From UBA11663 sp049616325 (GTDB lineage Bacteria > Bacteroidota > Bacteroidia > Flavobacteriales_D > Sanyastnellaceae), in NCBI GenBank assembly GCA_049616325.1, contig JBMZHG010000001.1, positions 1 through 64,000 of the forward strand: 64,000 bases of DNA. Direction: 5' to 3'. Below are positions 15,397-24,126 of this stretch, one piece after another. A program made the translations under genes and the position numbers. How positions within the stretch are numbered: the stretch's first letter is position 1; each line of letters opens with the position of its first letter. Below the pieces are notes generated by a model. The model had not been told where the DNA came from. It saw only the letters and a list, made by a program, of their open reading frames with translations, and ran no database searches.

Positions 15397-17586
15397 ATGT
15401 GCGTAGAATGTCTTCGCGCTGCAGAACCACCGAGACCCAGGCTCATGACCGCCGAACATCGTATCCTTCCCTCTCTGTTTCTGGCATTTCTTGCCATCAC
15501 CACCGCACGAGGACAAGCCACGATCACCCAACCCTACGCAACCGCCGAGGAATACATCCAAGAAATCCTCTTGGGAGAAGGTGTGACTGCTACCAACATC
15601 ACCTACACCGGGAGCATCGTCCAATTGGGCTACCTCGAAAACGGAAATTCGGTGTTTTCGGTCGATGCCGGGTTGATGTTGAACACGGACGACGCCACAT
15701 GCGAGGGATTTTGCGTGGACTGCTTGGGAGGAAGCGTCGGAGACCAAGACTTGCTCGACGTGGCCAACTCTGTTCCTCCTTTGATCGGAGAAAACTTTAC
15801 TGTAAGCAGTGTCAACGACTTGTGCATCTTGGAGTTTGACTTCGAAGCGGGCGGGGACAGCATTTCGTTCAACTACGTGTTTGGCTCAGATGAATACCTC
15901 ACGTACGTCAACACCCAATACAACGACATCTTCGCGTTTTTCTTGAGCGGCCCTGGCATCACAGGGCCTTACGCCTCTCCGGCGGGCTTTCCTGACGGGG
16001 CCATCAACATCGCGCAAGTTCCAGAATCCGACCCCTTGCTCCCTGTGACCATCAGTTCTGTGAACAACGTGACCAACAGCGAGTACTACGTCAACAACCC
16101 AGGGCAAGACGGCATTTGCACCAACGGGTACACCACAACTTTTACTGCGGCTGCGGCCGTGCAGTGCGGGGAAACCTACCACATCAAGTTGGCCATCGCC
16201 GACGGTTCTGACACGGCTCTGGAGTCGTTCGTGGTGCTCGAAGCGGGGTCGTTCAGCTCCAACGCGGTAAACCTCGAAGCAGATGCCGTGCCTTTTGCCG
16301 CCGATGGGTTGCAAAATTTGGTTCCCTACGAAGAGTCAGTTGGGTTGCCCGCCGTGTTCAACTACCCCAACGGCGAGTCCTTTCCCTTCGGTGATTGGTC
16401 GGCGAACAACGAGATGACGGTGACAGTCGACGGGCAAGAAACCGTTGTGGACGCCGTCATCATCGAGGGGTGCAACGACGCGCAATTCACAATCATCCGA
16501 CCTGAGGTGGAATCCGACATGCTCGACACCCTTTACTTGGGACTGGAAGGGTCGGCGGTGCTTGGGTTGGACTACGCGAGCTCCTTCAATCAGGTTGTTA
16601 TGAATCCAGGCCAAACCGAAAGCGTCATCACCCTCGGGGTGGTGGACGACGGCGCTTCGGAAGGCGTGGAATTCGTGGAAATCACGTACGAATACATCAA
16701 CGGATGCGGGGAATTGATCACCACCACGTCCCGTGTAGTGATTCTGGACCCCCTCCCCATCTTGGCCACTCCTTCGGAACGCGATTGCATCAACCTCGAC
16801 GGCACGCAGCTGCTCGGGTACGACAACATTTCCGGGTACGGACCCTTCCGGTACATCTGGGACGGAAACGTGTGGAACAACGCGTGGTTCGACCCGTCGG
16901 AGTGGACGATGTCCTTTGACTCGTTGTTCACCATGACGAACGCCTCTGGCGAGTTGATTGGCTCGCACGCCCCAGAACTCGTCATCGTCGACCAATGCGG
17001 CAAGACGGTGACTCACGTGCAGGAAATCACCTACCCCGTGGCCCAAGACGGCGAACTCTGCGTCGGCGGCCAAAAGGACTTTCCCATGCTTTTCCCGTAC
17101 ACGCCCATCAGCGACGTGCTCGACGAAACTGGGGTTTCCATCCTGTCCACCGGGAACGACCACTTTGAGTTCGAATACATCGAGTCCGGCGACCATTACT
17201 TGCTGCAGAAAATTCGAGGCATCAATTCAACGAGCAACCCCGACACGTTGATTTTGGTCGACACCTGCGGGTACCAAACTCGCGCCGGCATCCGGGTTCG
17301 GGAATGCGACATCCCCAACGTGTTCACCCCGGATTACAACGCTTACAACGACAACTTCCGAATCCGAGGCCTAGAAGGCTTCCGCGGATCGCGCCTCCTC
17401 ATCTACAACCGCTACGGCACCGTTGTGTACCAAGACGAAACCGCAAGCGATGCGGAGTTTGAATTGGTTTGGAACGGGCGTTATCCGAATGGAAACAATG
17501 CTCCTGAAGGCACCTACCAGTGGGTCTTGTTGAGGTCGGACGGCCTGAAGGATTCCGGCCCGCTGACCTTGATTCGGAACCAGTAA
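15397..17586 (+). CDS. Choice-of-anchor L protein with T9SS type B (gliding motility-associated) C-terminus
   Basis: A secreted protein of about 730 residues. The segment LMLNTDDATCEG through LEFDFEAGGDSISFNYVFGSDEYLTYVNT is the choice-of-anchor L domain (about residues 40-270). A Calx-beta-like region follows (about 350-460), and the C-terminus IPNVFTPDYNAYNDNFRI...LLIYNRYGTVVYQ...LVWNGRYPNGNNAPEGTYQWVL is the gliding motility-associated / T9SS type B domain. It is therefore likely cell-surface cargo of the type IX system. The start is uncertain: ATG 15397 fits the promoter, while ATG 15445 gives a more compact signal peptide (MTAEHRILPSLFLAFLAIT). Confidence 0.88.
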   Translation: MCVECLRAAEPPRPRLMTAEHRILPSLFLAFLAITTARGQATITQPYATAEEYIQEILLGEGVTATNITYTGSIVQLGYLENGNSVFSVDAGLMLNTDDATCEGFCVDCLGGSVGDQDLLDVANSVPPLIGENFTVSSVNDLCILEFDFEAGGDSISFNYVFGSDEYLTYVNTQYNDIFAFFLSGPGITGPYASPAGFPDGAINIAQVPESDPLLPVTISSVNNVTNSEYYVNNPGQDGICTNGYTTTFTAAAAVQCGETYHIKLAIADGSDTALESFVVLEAGSFSSNAVNLEADAVPFAADGLQNLVPYEESVGLPAVFNYPNGESFPFGDWSANNEMTVTVDGQETVVDAVIIEGCNDAQFTIIRPEVESDMLDTLYLGLEGSAVLGLDYASSFNQVVMNPGQTESVITLGVVDDGASEGVEFVEITYEYINGCGELITTTSRVVILDPLPILATPSERDCINLDGTQLLGYDNISGYGPFRYIWDGNVWNNAWFDPSEWTMSFDSLFTMTNASGELIGSHAPELVIVDQCGKTVTHVQEITYPVAQDGELCVGGQKDFPMLFPYTPISDVLDETGVSILSTGNDHFEFEYIESGDHYLLQKIRGINSTSNPDTLILVDTCGYQTRAGIRVRECDIPNVFTPDYNAYNDNFRIRGLEGFRGSRLLIYNRYGTVVYQDETASDAEFELVWNGRYPNGNNAPEGTYQWVLLRSDGLKDSGPLTLIRNQ

Positions 17587-17593
17587 GTTTCGA

Positions 17594-19093
17594 TCAAACG
17601 AGCGATGACCCGGTCATTTCGCTCGGCTGGGAAAGCCCCATGAGCGCAAGCACCGTGGGGGCCACGTCCGCCAAAATGCCATCTTTCACGACGCCACTTG
17701 GGGCGCCATGCACCCAAACAGGAACGGGGTTCGTGGTGTGCGCCGTGTGAGGCGTGCCGTCGGAGTTGCGCGCCAGGTCGGCGTTTCCGTGGTCGGCGAT
17801 GACGACGACGGCGTAGCCCTGGGATTTGGCCGTTTCCATGACCTTTTCCAAACACCGGTCCGTGGTCTCCACGGCTTTCACCACCGCCTCAAAGACGCCG
17901 GTGTGGCCCACCATGTCCGGGTTGGCAAAATTCAAACACACAAAATCCGGCTGCCACGTCGTCAGCGCCTCGACGGCCTTTTCAGCCAGCTCGGGAGCGG
18001 ACATCTCCGGCTGCAAATCGTAGGTCGCCACCTTGGGGCTGGGCGCCATGGCCCGCTGCTCGCCTTCGAACGGCTCTTCGCGTCCGCCGCTCAAGAAAAA
18101 CGTCACGTGAGGATACTTCTCCGTTTCCGCCATGCGCAATTGGGTTCTTCCCGCCGCACTGACCACCTCACCCAGCGTGTTGACGAGGTTGGGCTTGTCG
18201 TACAGGACGTGTACGCCACGGAAACTCTCGTCGTAATTCGTCATCGTCACGTAGTGCAAGTCCAATGGGGCCAAACCGTGTTCAGGAAAAGCCTCCTGCG
18301 TCAACGCCTGAGTGATTTCACGGCACCGGTCGGTGCGGAAATTGAAACACACCACGACGTCTCCCGGACGAATCACACCTTCGACCCCCTCCACTTGAAA
18401 CGGCACCACAAACTCGTCCGTCACTCCATTGGCGTAATGCGCTTCCACCCCTTCCAATGCTGAAGCAAAACGCTCCTCCACTGGAGAGGTCAATGCCACG
18501 TACGACTTCGCCACACGTTCCCACCTCTTGTCTCGATCCATCGCGTAATACCGGCCGTGAACGGACGCAATGCGCACGTCGGTGCCTGCCAAGTGAGCTT
18601 CCAAGTCCGTGAGGTAGGTCGTGCCCATTTGGGGCGCCGTGTCGCGGCCGTCCGTGAACGCATGGATCACGCAGTCCGGCACTCGAGCTTCAACCGCGGC
18701 ATCCACCAAAGCGTGGAGGTGAGCTTGCTGGCTGTGAACGCCACCCCGCGAAACCAATCCCATCAAGTGAAGTCTTTTCCCTGGTTCCTTGGCTTTTTGA
18801 AAAGCCTCCTGGAGCACCGTCTCCTCGGCGAGAGAGCCGTCCGCAACGGCCCGGTCGATGCGCAACAAATCCTGGTACACCACGCGCCCAGCGCCGATGT
18901 TCATGTGCCCCACTTCGCTGTTGCCCATTTGGCCGTCAGGAAGACCAACGTGTTCGCCGTCTGTGCGCAACGTGGCGTGCGGAACCTCTGCGTTCAACCG
19001 ATCCACATAGGGAGTACTCGCGACCTCAATCGCGTTGTTGCCATCGTGGTTGCCAAGGCCCCACCCGTCCAGAATAATCAATGCCGTTCTCAC
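17594..19093 (-). CDS. gpmI: 2,3-bisphosphoglycerate-independent phosphoglycerate mutase
   Basis: Glycolytic/gluconeogenic interconversion of 3- and 2-phosphoglycerate through a phosphoserine and two Mn ions. The metal-binding LDGWG is at the N-terminus, the catalytic serine is in DGQMGNSEVGH (about residue 60), and VCFNFRTDR, FLSGGREEPFEGE, NFANPDMVGHTG and IADHGNAD are all present. At 499 residues it is full length. The start is a GTG at 19093, fixed by a perfect TACCTTTG box four bases upstream. It converges on the preceding cargo gene with a seven-base gap. Confidence 0.96.
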   Translation of the reverse strand: MRTALIILDGWGLGNHDGNNAIEVASTPYVDRLNAEVPHATLRTDGEHVGLPDGQMGNSEVGHMNIGAGRVVYQDLLRIDRAVADGSLAEETVLQEAFQKAKEPGKRLHLMGLVSRGGVHSQQAHLHALVDAAVEARVPDCVIHAFTDGRDTAPQMGTTYLTDLEAHLAGTDVRIASVHGRYYAMDRDKRWERVAKSYVALTSPVEERFASALEGVEAHYANGVTDEFVVPFQVEGVEGVIRPGDVVVCFNFRTDRCREITQALTQEAFPEHGLAPLDLHYVTMTNYDESFRGVHVLYDKPNLVNTLGEVVSAAGRTQLRMAETEKYPHVTFFLSGGREEPFEGEQRAMAPSPKVATYDLQPEMSAPELAEKAVEALTTWQPDFVCLNFANPDMVGHTGVFEAVVKAVETTDRCLEKVMETAKSQGYAVVVIADHGNADLARNSDGTPHTAHTTNPVPVWVHGAPSGVVKDGILADVAPTVLALMGLSQPSEMTGSSLV

Positions 19094-19097
19094 GCGG

Positions 19098-19105
19098 CAA
19101 AGGTA
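19098..19105 (-). promoter_or_regulatory. -7 box (TACCTTTG) of gpmI
   Basis: Perfect TAnnTTTG ending 4 bases before the GTG start of gpmI. It helps decide the non-ATG start. Confidence 0.65.
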
Positions 19106-19114
19106 GGGGACGCC

Positions 19115-20023
19115 TCAACGCGTTGCAGTCCAAAAAACCCGAACGACAAACCCCGTCGGTTGCAGGCACGTCATTGTCAGTTGGGCATGGTGGAGTTCTG
19201 CGGTTTGGGCAACCAAATGCAAGCCAAGACCGGTCCCTGCTCCAGATTCGTGCAGACGTACAAAGGGCGACAGAGCGGCGGCTCGATCCTCCAAAGCAAT
19301 GCCCTCGCCTTCGTCCTGCACTTCGAAAACAGCTTGCCCGTCGGTGAACTCGGCACGCACTTGCACCAATCCCGAGGAATATTTCAATGCGTTTTCAATC
19401 AAATTGGCAGCAGCGAGAACCCACAACCCTTCGTCGCCACGCACCCAATCTCCTTGCGCATCGACTTCCCCGCATGACCAAACAAGGCGTCCGTCCGACG
19501 AAGATTCCATGCGACCCAGCGCCTCTTTCATGGCGCCACCCCACGAAAACGAAGTAGCCTGAAGAGCGTCTTCCCGTTGCAGTCGGGTGGCCGTCAACAT
19601 GTCTTCCACGCGACGCTCCAAATCCTGAACTCCGGCTTGCATGTTCTCCAACACCGCCGTTCGATCCTCCGCGCTAAGCGTGAGTCTTTTCAACGTATCC
19701 ACCCCAAGTTGAACGCTGGCCAACGGGGTCTTCAATTCGTGGGTGACGCCCAAAAGCATGTTGCGTTCGCGTGCCAACCTCACCCGTTCCCGGCGAATGT
19801 TCCGCTCCAATCGGAACAAACCCAAGACGAGAAGAGACGCAAACACGGTTCCTTCTCCAAGGACCATCAACTTCTCTCGGGCTCCTCCGGAACTTGCCAG
19901 GAGGTAGGCCCACCAACTGAATTGCAGGAGCACGTACGCCCCGAGGGCGCGCACCAACCAAACCCCGCCCAAGGCGAATCTTATTTTTCGCGTGAATTTG
20001 CCGGAGCGCGACGTTCCAACCAA
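19115..20023 (-). CDS. Membrane sensor histidine kinase
   Basis: About 300 residues with two hydrophobic segments near the N-terminus (around GGVWLVRALGAYVLLQ and GTVFASLLVLGLF). The kinase core has H-box LLGVTHELKTPLASVQL with the phosphoacceptor His, N-box LIENALKYS, G1 QDEGEGI and G2 GTGLGLHLV. There is almost no periplasmic loop, so it probably senses the membrane or a protein partner. No response regulator is adjacent. No ATG fits: TTG 20023 would overlap the upstream gene by about 40 bases and TTG 19972 would start just after it. The upstream secreted protein is probably co-transcribed. Confidence 0.85.
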   Translation of the reverse strand: MVGTSRSGKFTRKIRFALGGVWLVRALGAYVLLQFSWWAYLLASSGGAREKLMVLGEGTVFASLLVLGLFRLERNIRRERVRLARERNMLLGVTHELKTPLASVQLGVDTLKRLTLSAEDRTAVLENMQAGVQDLERRVEDMLTATRLQREDALQATSFSWGGAMKEALGRMESSSDGRLVWSCGEVDAQGDWVRGDEGLWVLAAANLIENALKYSSGLVQVRAEFTDGQAVFEVQDEGEGIALEDRAAALSPFVRLHESGAGTGLGLHLVAQTAELHHAQLTMTCLQPTGFVVRVFWTATR

Positions 20024-20430
20024 GGTGAGACGGGCATCATGATGTCCACTGGACGCGCCATCAAATAATGCTGCTCGTCGCCGCTGCGGCCGCTTACCAC
20101 GGTTGCAGCACGAACCTCCCATCCATGCGAGGCCAGCACGTTCAATGCCTCAATGGAGTTGTCAAAACGGAAACCCTTCAGATTTTCTAAGGCCTTCAAA
20201 AAATCTTGGTCGCGCGTCATGCGAAACATGATTTCATCCGTCTGAAATCGAACAATTTCATTGTTCGCTTGCATGTACGAGACCAATTTGCCGTAAAACT
20301 CGCCGGATGAAATGGACGTGCGGTAGACACCTCCTTGTTCGGCATTCTCCCTGGAGGAGAGCCGTGCGTCTTGGGCAAAAGTGGTGGCGGCCATCGTCAA
20401 AAAAGCCAGAGTGGTAATCCAAGTTTTCAT
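19981..20430 (-). CDS. Small secreted protein of unknown function
   Basis: 149 residues with a signal peptide (MKTWITTLAFLTMAATTFAQ) and a mature part of mixed helix/strand character: GGVYRTSISSGEFYGKLVSY, EALNVLASHGWEVRAATVV, QHYLMARP. I recognise no family. The segment around LNVLASHGWEV resembles small domains that end in a hydrophobic strand, but this is not diagnostic. Its stop lies inside or next to the start region of the histidine kinase, so the two form a likely pair, perhaps a periplasmic input protein and its sensor. Confidence 0.75.
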   Translation of the reverse strand: MKTWITTLAFLTMAATTFAQDARLSSRENAEQGGVYRTSISSGEFYGKLVSYMQANNEIVRFQTDEIMFRMTRDQDFLKALENLKGFRFDNSIEALNVLASHGWEVRAATVVSGRSGDEQHYLMARPVDIMMPVSPWLERRAPANSREK

Positions 20431-20502
20431 GTTCGTGTTTTAAGGAAGCCTAATTTAGGGATTGGCAAAGGATTTCAGCATCTCTTCACGATTTTATGCC
20501 AA

Positions 20503-21366
20503 TCAGGCCAAACGGAACTGTGCGCGAGCCATGTGAGGAGCTTTGAGCAAAAAGCCTCGCCCTCGCCACGTAAAACTCACGCGCCACACTGGGTCGCATT
20601 GAAGCGACTGCCACGCGCGGTTCATTCCCGCACTCCAGGAAATGTCGTCGACCACAAGGCACGTTACGACGTGGGCTTTCATCACGCTTACCAATTCCAA
20701 TGTGGCTCGCTCCTCGTGCAATCCATCCAAATAGACCACGTCGAAAGCTTCACCTGTCCTCAGTTCCTTGACCAGGGTTCGAAAATCACCTTCGCGTGCG
20801 TCGATGTCGGCCGACAGCCCCAATTCCTTCCACATCTGCGTCGCGAGTTCCAACGTCGCCGGGCAGCCCTCCCAGGTCTGAACCTCCCAACCCAGAGATG
20901 CCACCCCGGCAGAGGTGAGTCCGAGTGAAGTGCCAAGCTCGAGAAAACGCCCTTTGCGCTCGATCGGAGCAACGACTTGGAGCCACCGGCACAAGGCCTC
21001 CAAATCGGCCGTTGGCGTCAACGATTTTTGGGCCAATTCACAAACCCGGACTGCCGATTCACCACGGGTGCGGCGGCTACCTGCACCCAGGTCCCGACGA
21101 GTGACCAAGGCTTTCGATTCGAGAAATTTCTTCCGCGCGGCTTCCATAGCCGCCTTGCCCTCTGCAGTCCAAGTTTCAGCTGCCAAACGAGGCCAATGAT
21201 GGGGATTGGGCTGCAACGCTTTGCCCATCTCGAACAAGGTGGGTGAATGCAACTGGCGCCATGAAGTTCCCCACAACAATCCACCCCACTGGCTGTCGGC
21301 AATCCGACGCACAATGTCATTCCACGTCGTCCTTGGCGGTTTGGCCTCTCCTTTTTCGTTGTGCAT
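20503..21366 (-). CDS. Class I SAM-dependent methyltransferase
   Basis: 287 residues. The C-terminal half has the SAM-binding fold of O-methyltransferase-like proteins: motif I FLELGTSLGLTSAGVA, acidic loop WEVQTWEGCPA, motif DAREGDF, and FDVVYLDGLHEE leading to CLVVDDISWS. Motif I lacks the usual third glycine position (LGTSLG), as in the catechol-methyltransferase-like group. The N-terminal 120 residues are helical and specific to this family. Substrate unknown. ATG 21366 follows a TATGTTTG box by 7 bases. It is divergent from tRNA-Val. Confidence 0.85.
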   Translation of the reverse strand: MHNEKGEAKPPRTTWNDIVRRIADSQWGGLLWGTSWRQLHSPTLFEMGKALQPNPHHWPRLAAETWTAEGKAAMEAARKKFLESKALVTRRDLGAGSRRTRGESAVRVCELAQKSLTPTADLEALCRWLQVVAPIERKGRFLELGTSLGLTSAGVASLGWEVQTWEGCPATLELATQMWKELGLSADIDAREGDFRTLVKELRTGEAFDVVYLDGLHEERATLELVSVMKAHVVTCLVVDDISWSAGMNRAWQSLQCDPVWRVSFTWRGRGFLLKAPHMARAQFRLA

Positions 21367-21373
21367 GGGGCAA

Positions 21374-21381
21374 CAAACATA
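21374..21381 (-). promoter_or_regulatory. -7 box (TATGTTTG) of the methyltransferase gene
   Basis: Perfect TAnnTTTG, ending 7 bases before ATG 21366. It lies only six bases from the oppositely directed tRNA-Val box. Confidence 0.6.
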
Positions 21382-21387
21382 CTTCGC

Positions 21388-21395
21388 TATCTTCG
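21388..21395 (+). promoter_or_regulatory. -7 box (TATCTTCG) of tRNA-Val
   Basis: TAnnTTCG box ending 8 bases before the tRNA 5' end. It shows that the TTCG variant works as well as TTTG, since a tRNA must be transcribed from here. Confidence 0.65.
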
Positions 21396-21403
21396 CGCTC
21401 CCC

Positions 21404-21478
21404 GGGCGGTTAGCTCAGCTGGTTCAGAGCACCTCGTTTACACCGAGGGGGTCGGGGGTTCGAGTCCCTCACCGCCCA
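21404..21478 (+). tRNA. tRNA-Val (anticodon TAC)
   Basis: 75 bases. Acceptor stem GGGCGGT/ACCGCCC, D-arm GCTCAGCTGGTTCAGAGC, anticodon stem CCTCG/CGAGG with loop TTTACAC (anticodon TAC), T-arm GGGGGTTCGAGTCCCTC, discriminator A at 21478. CCA is not encoded. Confidence 0.97.
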
Positions 21479-21493
21479 CACCACCAAACAAAG

Positions 21494-21519
21494 AAAACCC
21501 CTGCGATGCAGGGGTTTTT
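21494..21519 (+). terminator. Rho-independent terminator of tRNA-Val
   Basis: Stem AACCCCTGC/GCAGGGGTT with loop GAT, followed by a T run. It also separates the tRNA from the converging folC gene. Confidence 0.9.
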
Positions 21520-21562
21520 GTCTCTTGTACCAGGGGCCAAGCACTCTAGGTGAAAGACGGAA

Positions 21563-22876
21563 CTAGCGGCATTCCTGTTTGATTCCCTCTTCCTCCAAGG
21601 GCCATCCTTCAATCTTGCTCGGGGCTTCCCTCAAGACATCGCCAACCACAAACAAACTCCCCCCCACCCAAATGACGTCGCGCCGGCCTGACTGCTCAAG
21701 TGCCCATGTCAAGGCCAGCACGGCCGTTGAGCTGACGTGGCCCTCCAATTCCGGACGTACGTGTGACAACGTGGTCGGATTCATGGCCCGAGGAATGTCT
21801 GCTGCGCACCAAACGAAACGAGCCTCGACGGGAAGCAATGACATGACAGGCGAGGGATCCTTGTCGCCCACTGCACCCCAAACGACCCACAAATGGCCTC
21901 CACGTTCCTCGGTTCGTTGATGCAGTTCTGCCAACGTGTTACGAACGCCGTCCGCATTGTGGGCGCCGTCCAAAATCACTTCCGGACCTTTCGGCATGAC
22001 AATGCGTTGCCAGCGACCACGCTGACCCGTCAAGGCTTGGTGGTTCCGAAGGCCGTTGGCCGTAGACTCGGGACTGATTTTCCAACCGCGGGCCGTCAAG
22101 ACACGCAGCACGGCAAAAGCTGTGCTCATGTTGACGCGGTCGACGGGCGAATCGCTTTCCAATCCCAATCGCCGAAGGTCGGTCTCCACGTCCCGCGCGT
22201 AATGAACTTCGCTGGAGGTTTTTAGAGAGGCTGAAAGCATCTCGGACAAGGCTTCAGGCCGCATGGGCCCGAGCACGACCGGCACCCCATCCTTGAAGAT
22301 TCCCGCTTTCTCTCGTGCGATCGAGGGGACATCGTTTCCAAGAAAAGCTTGGTGGTCGAGCCCTACGTTGGTCACACACGTGACTTCGGGCGCAGGAATG
22401 ACGTTGGTCGAATCGAGCCTCCCGCCCATGCCTGTTTCCAACACGACCACGTCGCAAAGCGCATCTCGAAAATGGTCCAAGGCCATGCCAAAGGTGAGTT
22501 CAAAAAAGGACGGCGTACCCCAAGCTCCTTCCGCCTTTTGCCATCGGCCAACGAAATCCACCACCGAAGCTTCTGGAATGCAGACCCCATTCACCCGAAT
22601 CCGTTCCCGAAAATCCACCAAATGAGGGGAGGTGAAAAGGCCGACCCGAAAGCCTGCCTCTTGCAAGACCGCAGCAACCATGTGGCACACCGTGCCTTTG
22701 CCGTTGGTTCCGGCGACGTGAACCACGCGAAGGGCCTTTTCAGGATTGCCAAGGGCTTGGCACACCCGCCGCGTGGCACCAAGGTCGGCCTTGTAGGCCG
22801 CCGGGCCCTGGCGTTGGAACATCGGGAGTTGGGTGAACAGCGCGTCAACCGCACGTTCGTAGGCCGTCTTACTCAA
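21563..22876 (-). CDS. folC: Folylpolyglutamate / dihydrofolate synthase
   Basis: Mur-ligase family enzyme that adds glutamate to folates (and to dihydropteroate if bifunctional). The N-terminus AYERAVDALFTQLPMFQRQG is family-typical. The P-loop is VAGTNGKGTVCHM, then GLFTSPHLVDFRERI, ETGMGGRLDSTNV, TNVGLDHQAFLG and VILDGAHNADG. About 437 residues. The frame is open far into tonB, and the best start by homology is TTG 22876 (LSKTAYERAV), which overlaps the tonB stop by eight bases. That implies translational coupling to the exbB-exbD-tonB operon. Confidence 0.93.
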   Translation of the reverse strand: MSKTAYERAVDALFTQLPMFQRQGPAAYKADLGATRRVCQALGNPEKALRVVHVAGTNGKGTVCHMVAAVLQEAGFRVGLFTSPHLVDFRERIRVNGVCIPEASVVDFVGRWQKAEGAWGTPSFFELTFGMALDHFRDALCDVVVLETGMGGRLDSTNVIPAPEVTCVTNVGLDHQAFLGNDVPSIAREKAGIFKDGVPVVLGPMRPEALSEMLSASLKTSSEVHYARDVETDLRRLGLESDSPVDRVNMSTAFAVLRVLTARGWKISPESTANGLRNHQALTGQRGRWQRIVMPKGPEVILDGAHNADGVRNTLAELHQRTEERGGHLWVVWGAVGDKDPSPVMSLLPVEARFVWCAADIPRAMNPTTLSHVRPELEGHVSSTAVLALTWALEQSGRRDVIWVGGSLFVVGDVLREAPSKIEGWPLEEEGIKQECR

Positions 22877-23684
22877 GGTCGAAGCGAATGGTGATGTAGC
22901 CCGTTCGGCGAGGCTTGGTGGGGTCGGCCGTGAATTGGGCTGTCTTGGCCGCGCGCATCGCAAGGTTGACGTGGTAAGAATCGGTCAACGTGGTGACTGC
23001 CGATTGGTAATTTGGCGAAGCCTGAATGACTTTGCCGGATCCGTCCACGACGATGTTGACGCGGACCGTCCCTTGTTCTTGGGGACGCTCCGTGAGCTTC
23101 GGTTCGCCAATCATGGTCCCGCCGTTGAGCATGGCGTCGCCGAAATCGCCAGAAACGACGCCGCGGCCGTCAATTTTCCCTGCCTCTTCGCCCTCGTTTC
23201 CGGTGCCCTGGGTGCTGCCCTGGGAGCCGCCCCCGCCCGCGCTAGGGTCGCCGGGGTTTCGAAACAGGTGCGCCGTGCGGTCTTCACGGACCGGTTCAGG
23301 GTCGGGTTCGGGCTCCGGGTCGGGGTCAGACTTGACGTTGACTGCCACTTCGCTCGATTCCTGGGTCGCGACTTCCTCCGCAGCCTCCTGGACCGGCGGT
23401 ACCGGCTCTGAGGCCGCGACTTCTTCTTCCTCGGCCTCCTGCACGACCTCGCTTGGTGTTTCAGATTCGGTGTCGCCTCCGGCTTCTTCAGTCGAGCCGA
23501 GGTCGGCGAACCCTACCGCCACGAATTGCTCTCCAGGAGGAGGGTCCTGAATGGTGAACGCAGTCAAAAAGAAACAAAGCATGAGCACCCCCACGAACAA
23601 GAAGCCGCTCAGCGCAGCGGCTTGCCGCTGGTTGCGCTTCTCTTGCGAGACACGCGCTTGCTCGAGTTGTTCTTTCTTCGACAT
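22869..23684 (-). CDS. tonB: Energy transducer TonB
   Basis: 271 residues. A cytoplasmic basic N-terminus and one transmembrane helix (ALSGFLFVGVLMLCFFLTAF, residues about 24-44) are followed by a Glu/Pro-rich periplasmic spacer with a Asp-Pro/Glu-Pro run (about 60-140), a Gly/Ser-rich stretch, and a C-terminal TonB domain (about 190-271) with VRVNIVVDGSGKVIQA and ending TGYITIRFDLE. It transmits proton motive force from ExbB/ExbD to TonB-dependent outer-membrane receptors. Third gene of the exb operon. Confidence 0.9.
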   Translation of the reverse strand: MSKKEQLEQARVSQEKRNQRQAAALSGFLFVGVLMLCFFLTAFTIQDPPPGEQFVAVGFADLGSTEEAGGDTESETPSEVVQEAEEEEVAASEPVPPVQEAAEEVATQESSEVAVNVKSDPDPEPEPDPEPVREDRTAHLFRNPGDPSAGGGGSQGSTQGTGNEGEEAGKIDGRGVVSGDFGDAMLNGGTMIGEPKLTERPQEQGTVRVNIVVDGSGKVIQASPNYQSAVTTLTDSYHVNLAMRAAKTAQFTADPTKPRRTGYITIRFDLE

Positions 23685-23721
23685 GAGGGAGAATCCGAAA
23701 AAGGATTGGAGAGGTTGAGGG

Positions 23722-24126
23722 TTATTTGGCGCTGGCCGGGTTGGATCCCAGCATGACCTTCCATTGGTTGGCCTTGGCCATGCCGATGAGCTCGACGGTT
23801 TGGCCTGTGGGGACGTTTTTGTCGACTTGGAGGTAGAGCACCTTCTCGGACTGCTTGTCCATTTCGAGCTTCAGCTTGGGCTCGAGGTCCGTTCGTGAAA
23901 TCGGACGAACCTCCCCGTTCAGGTGGTACGAGCCGTCTTCTTGGATGCTGACCGTCAAGCGGGAAGTGACAGACGTGGTGCCCTTGGAGGTGGGCAGGTC
24001 CACGTTGACCCCGTTGCTCACCAACGTCGACAAAATGACGAAGAAGATGAGCAGCAAGAACACGAGGTCCGTCATGGACGACATGTTGCCCGTCACGCTG
24101 ACTTTGTTGCGTTGGCCGAGGTTCAT
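23722..24126 (-). CDS. exbD: Biopolymer transporter ExbD/TolR
   Basis: 134 residues with a single N-terminal transmembrane helix carrying the essential Asp (SSMTDLVFLLLIFFVILSTL) and a periplasmic domain with YLQVDKNVPTGQTVELIGMAK. It forms the proton channel with ExbB. Its ATG overlaps the exbB stop (ATGA), so translation is coupled. Confidence 0.95.
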   Translation of the reverse strand: MNLGQRNKVSVTGNMSSMTDLVFLLLIFFVILSTLVSNGVNVDLPTSKGTTSVTSRLTVSIQEDGSYHLNGEVRPISRTDLEPKLKLEMDKQSEKVLYLQVDKNVPTGQTVELIGMAKANQWKVMLGSNPASAK

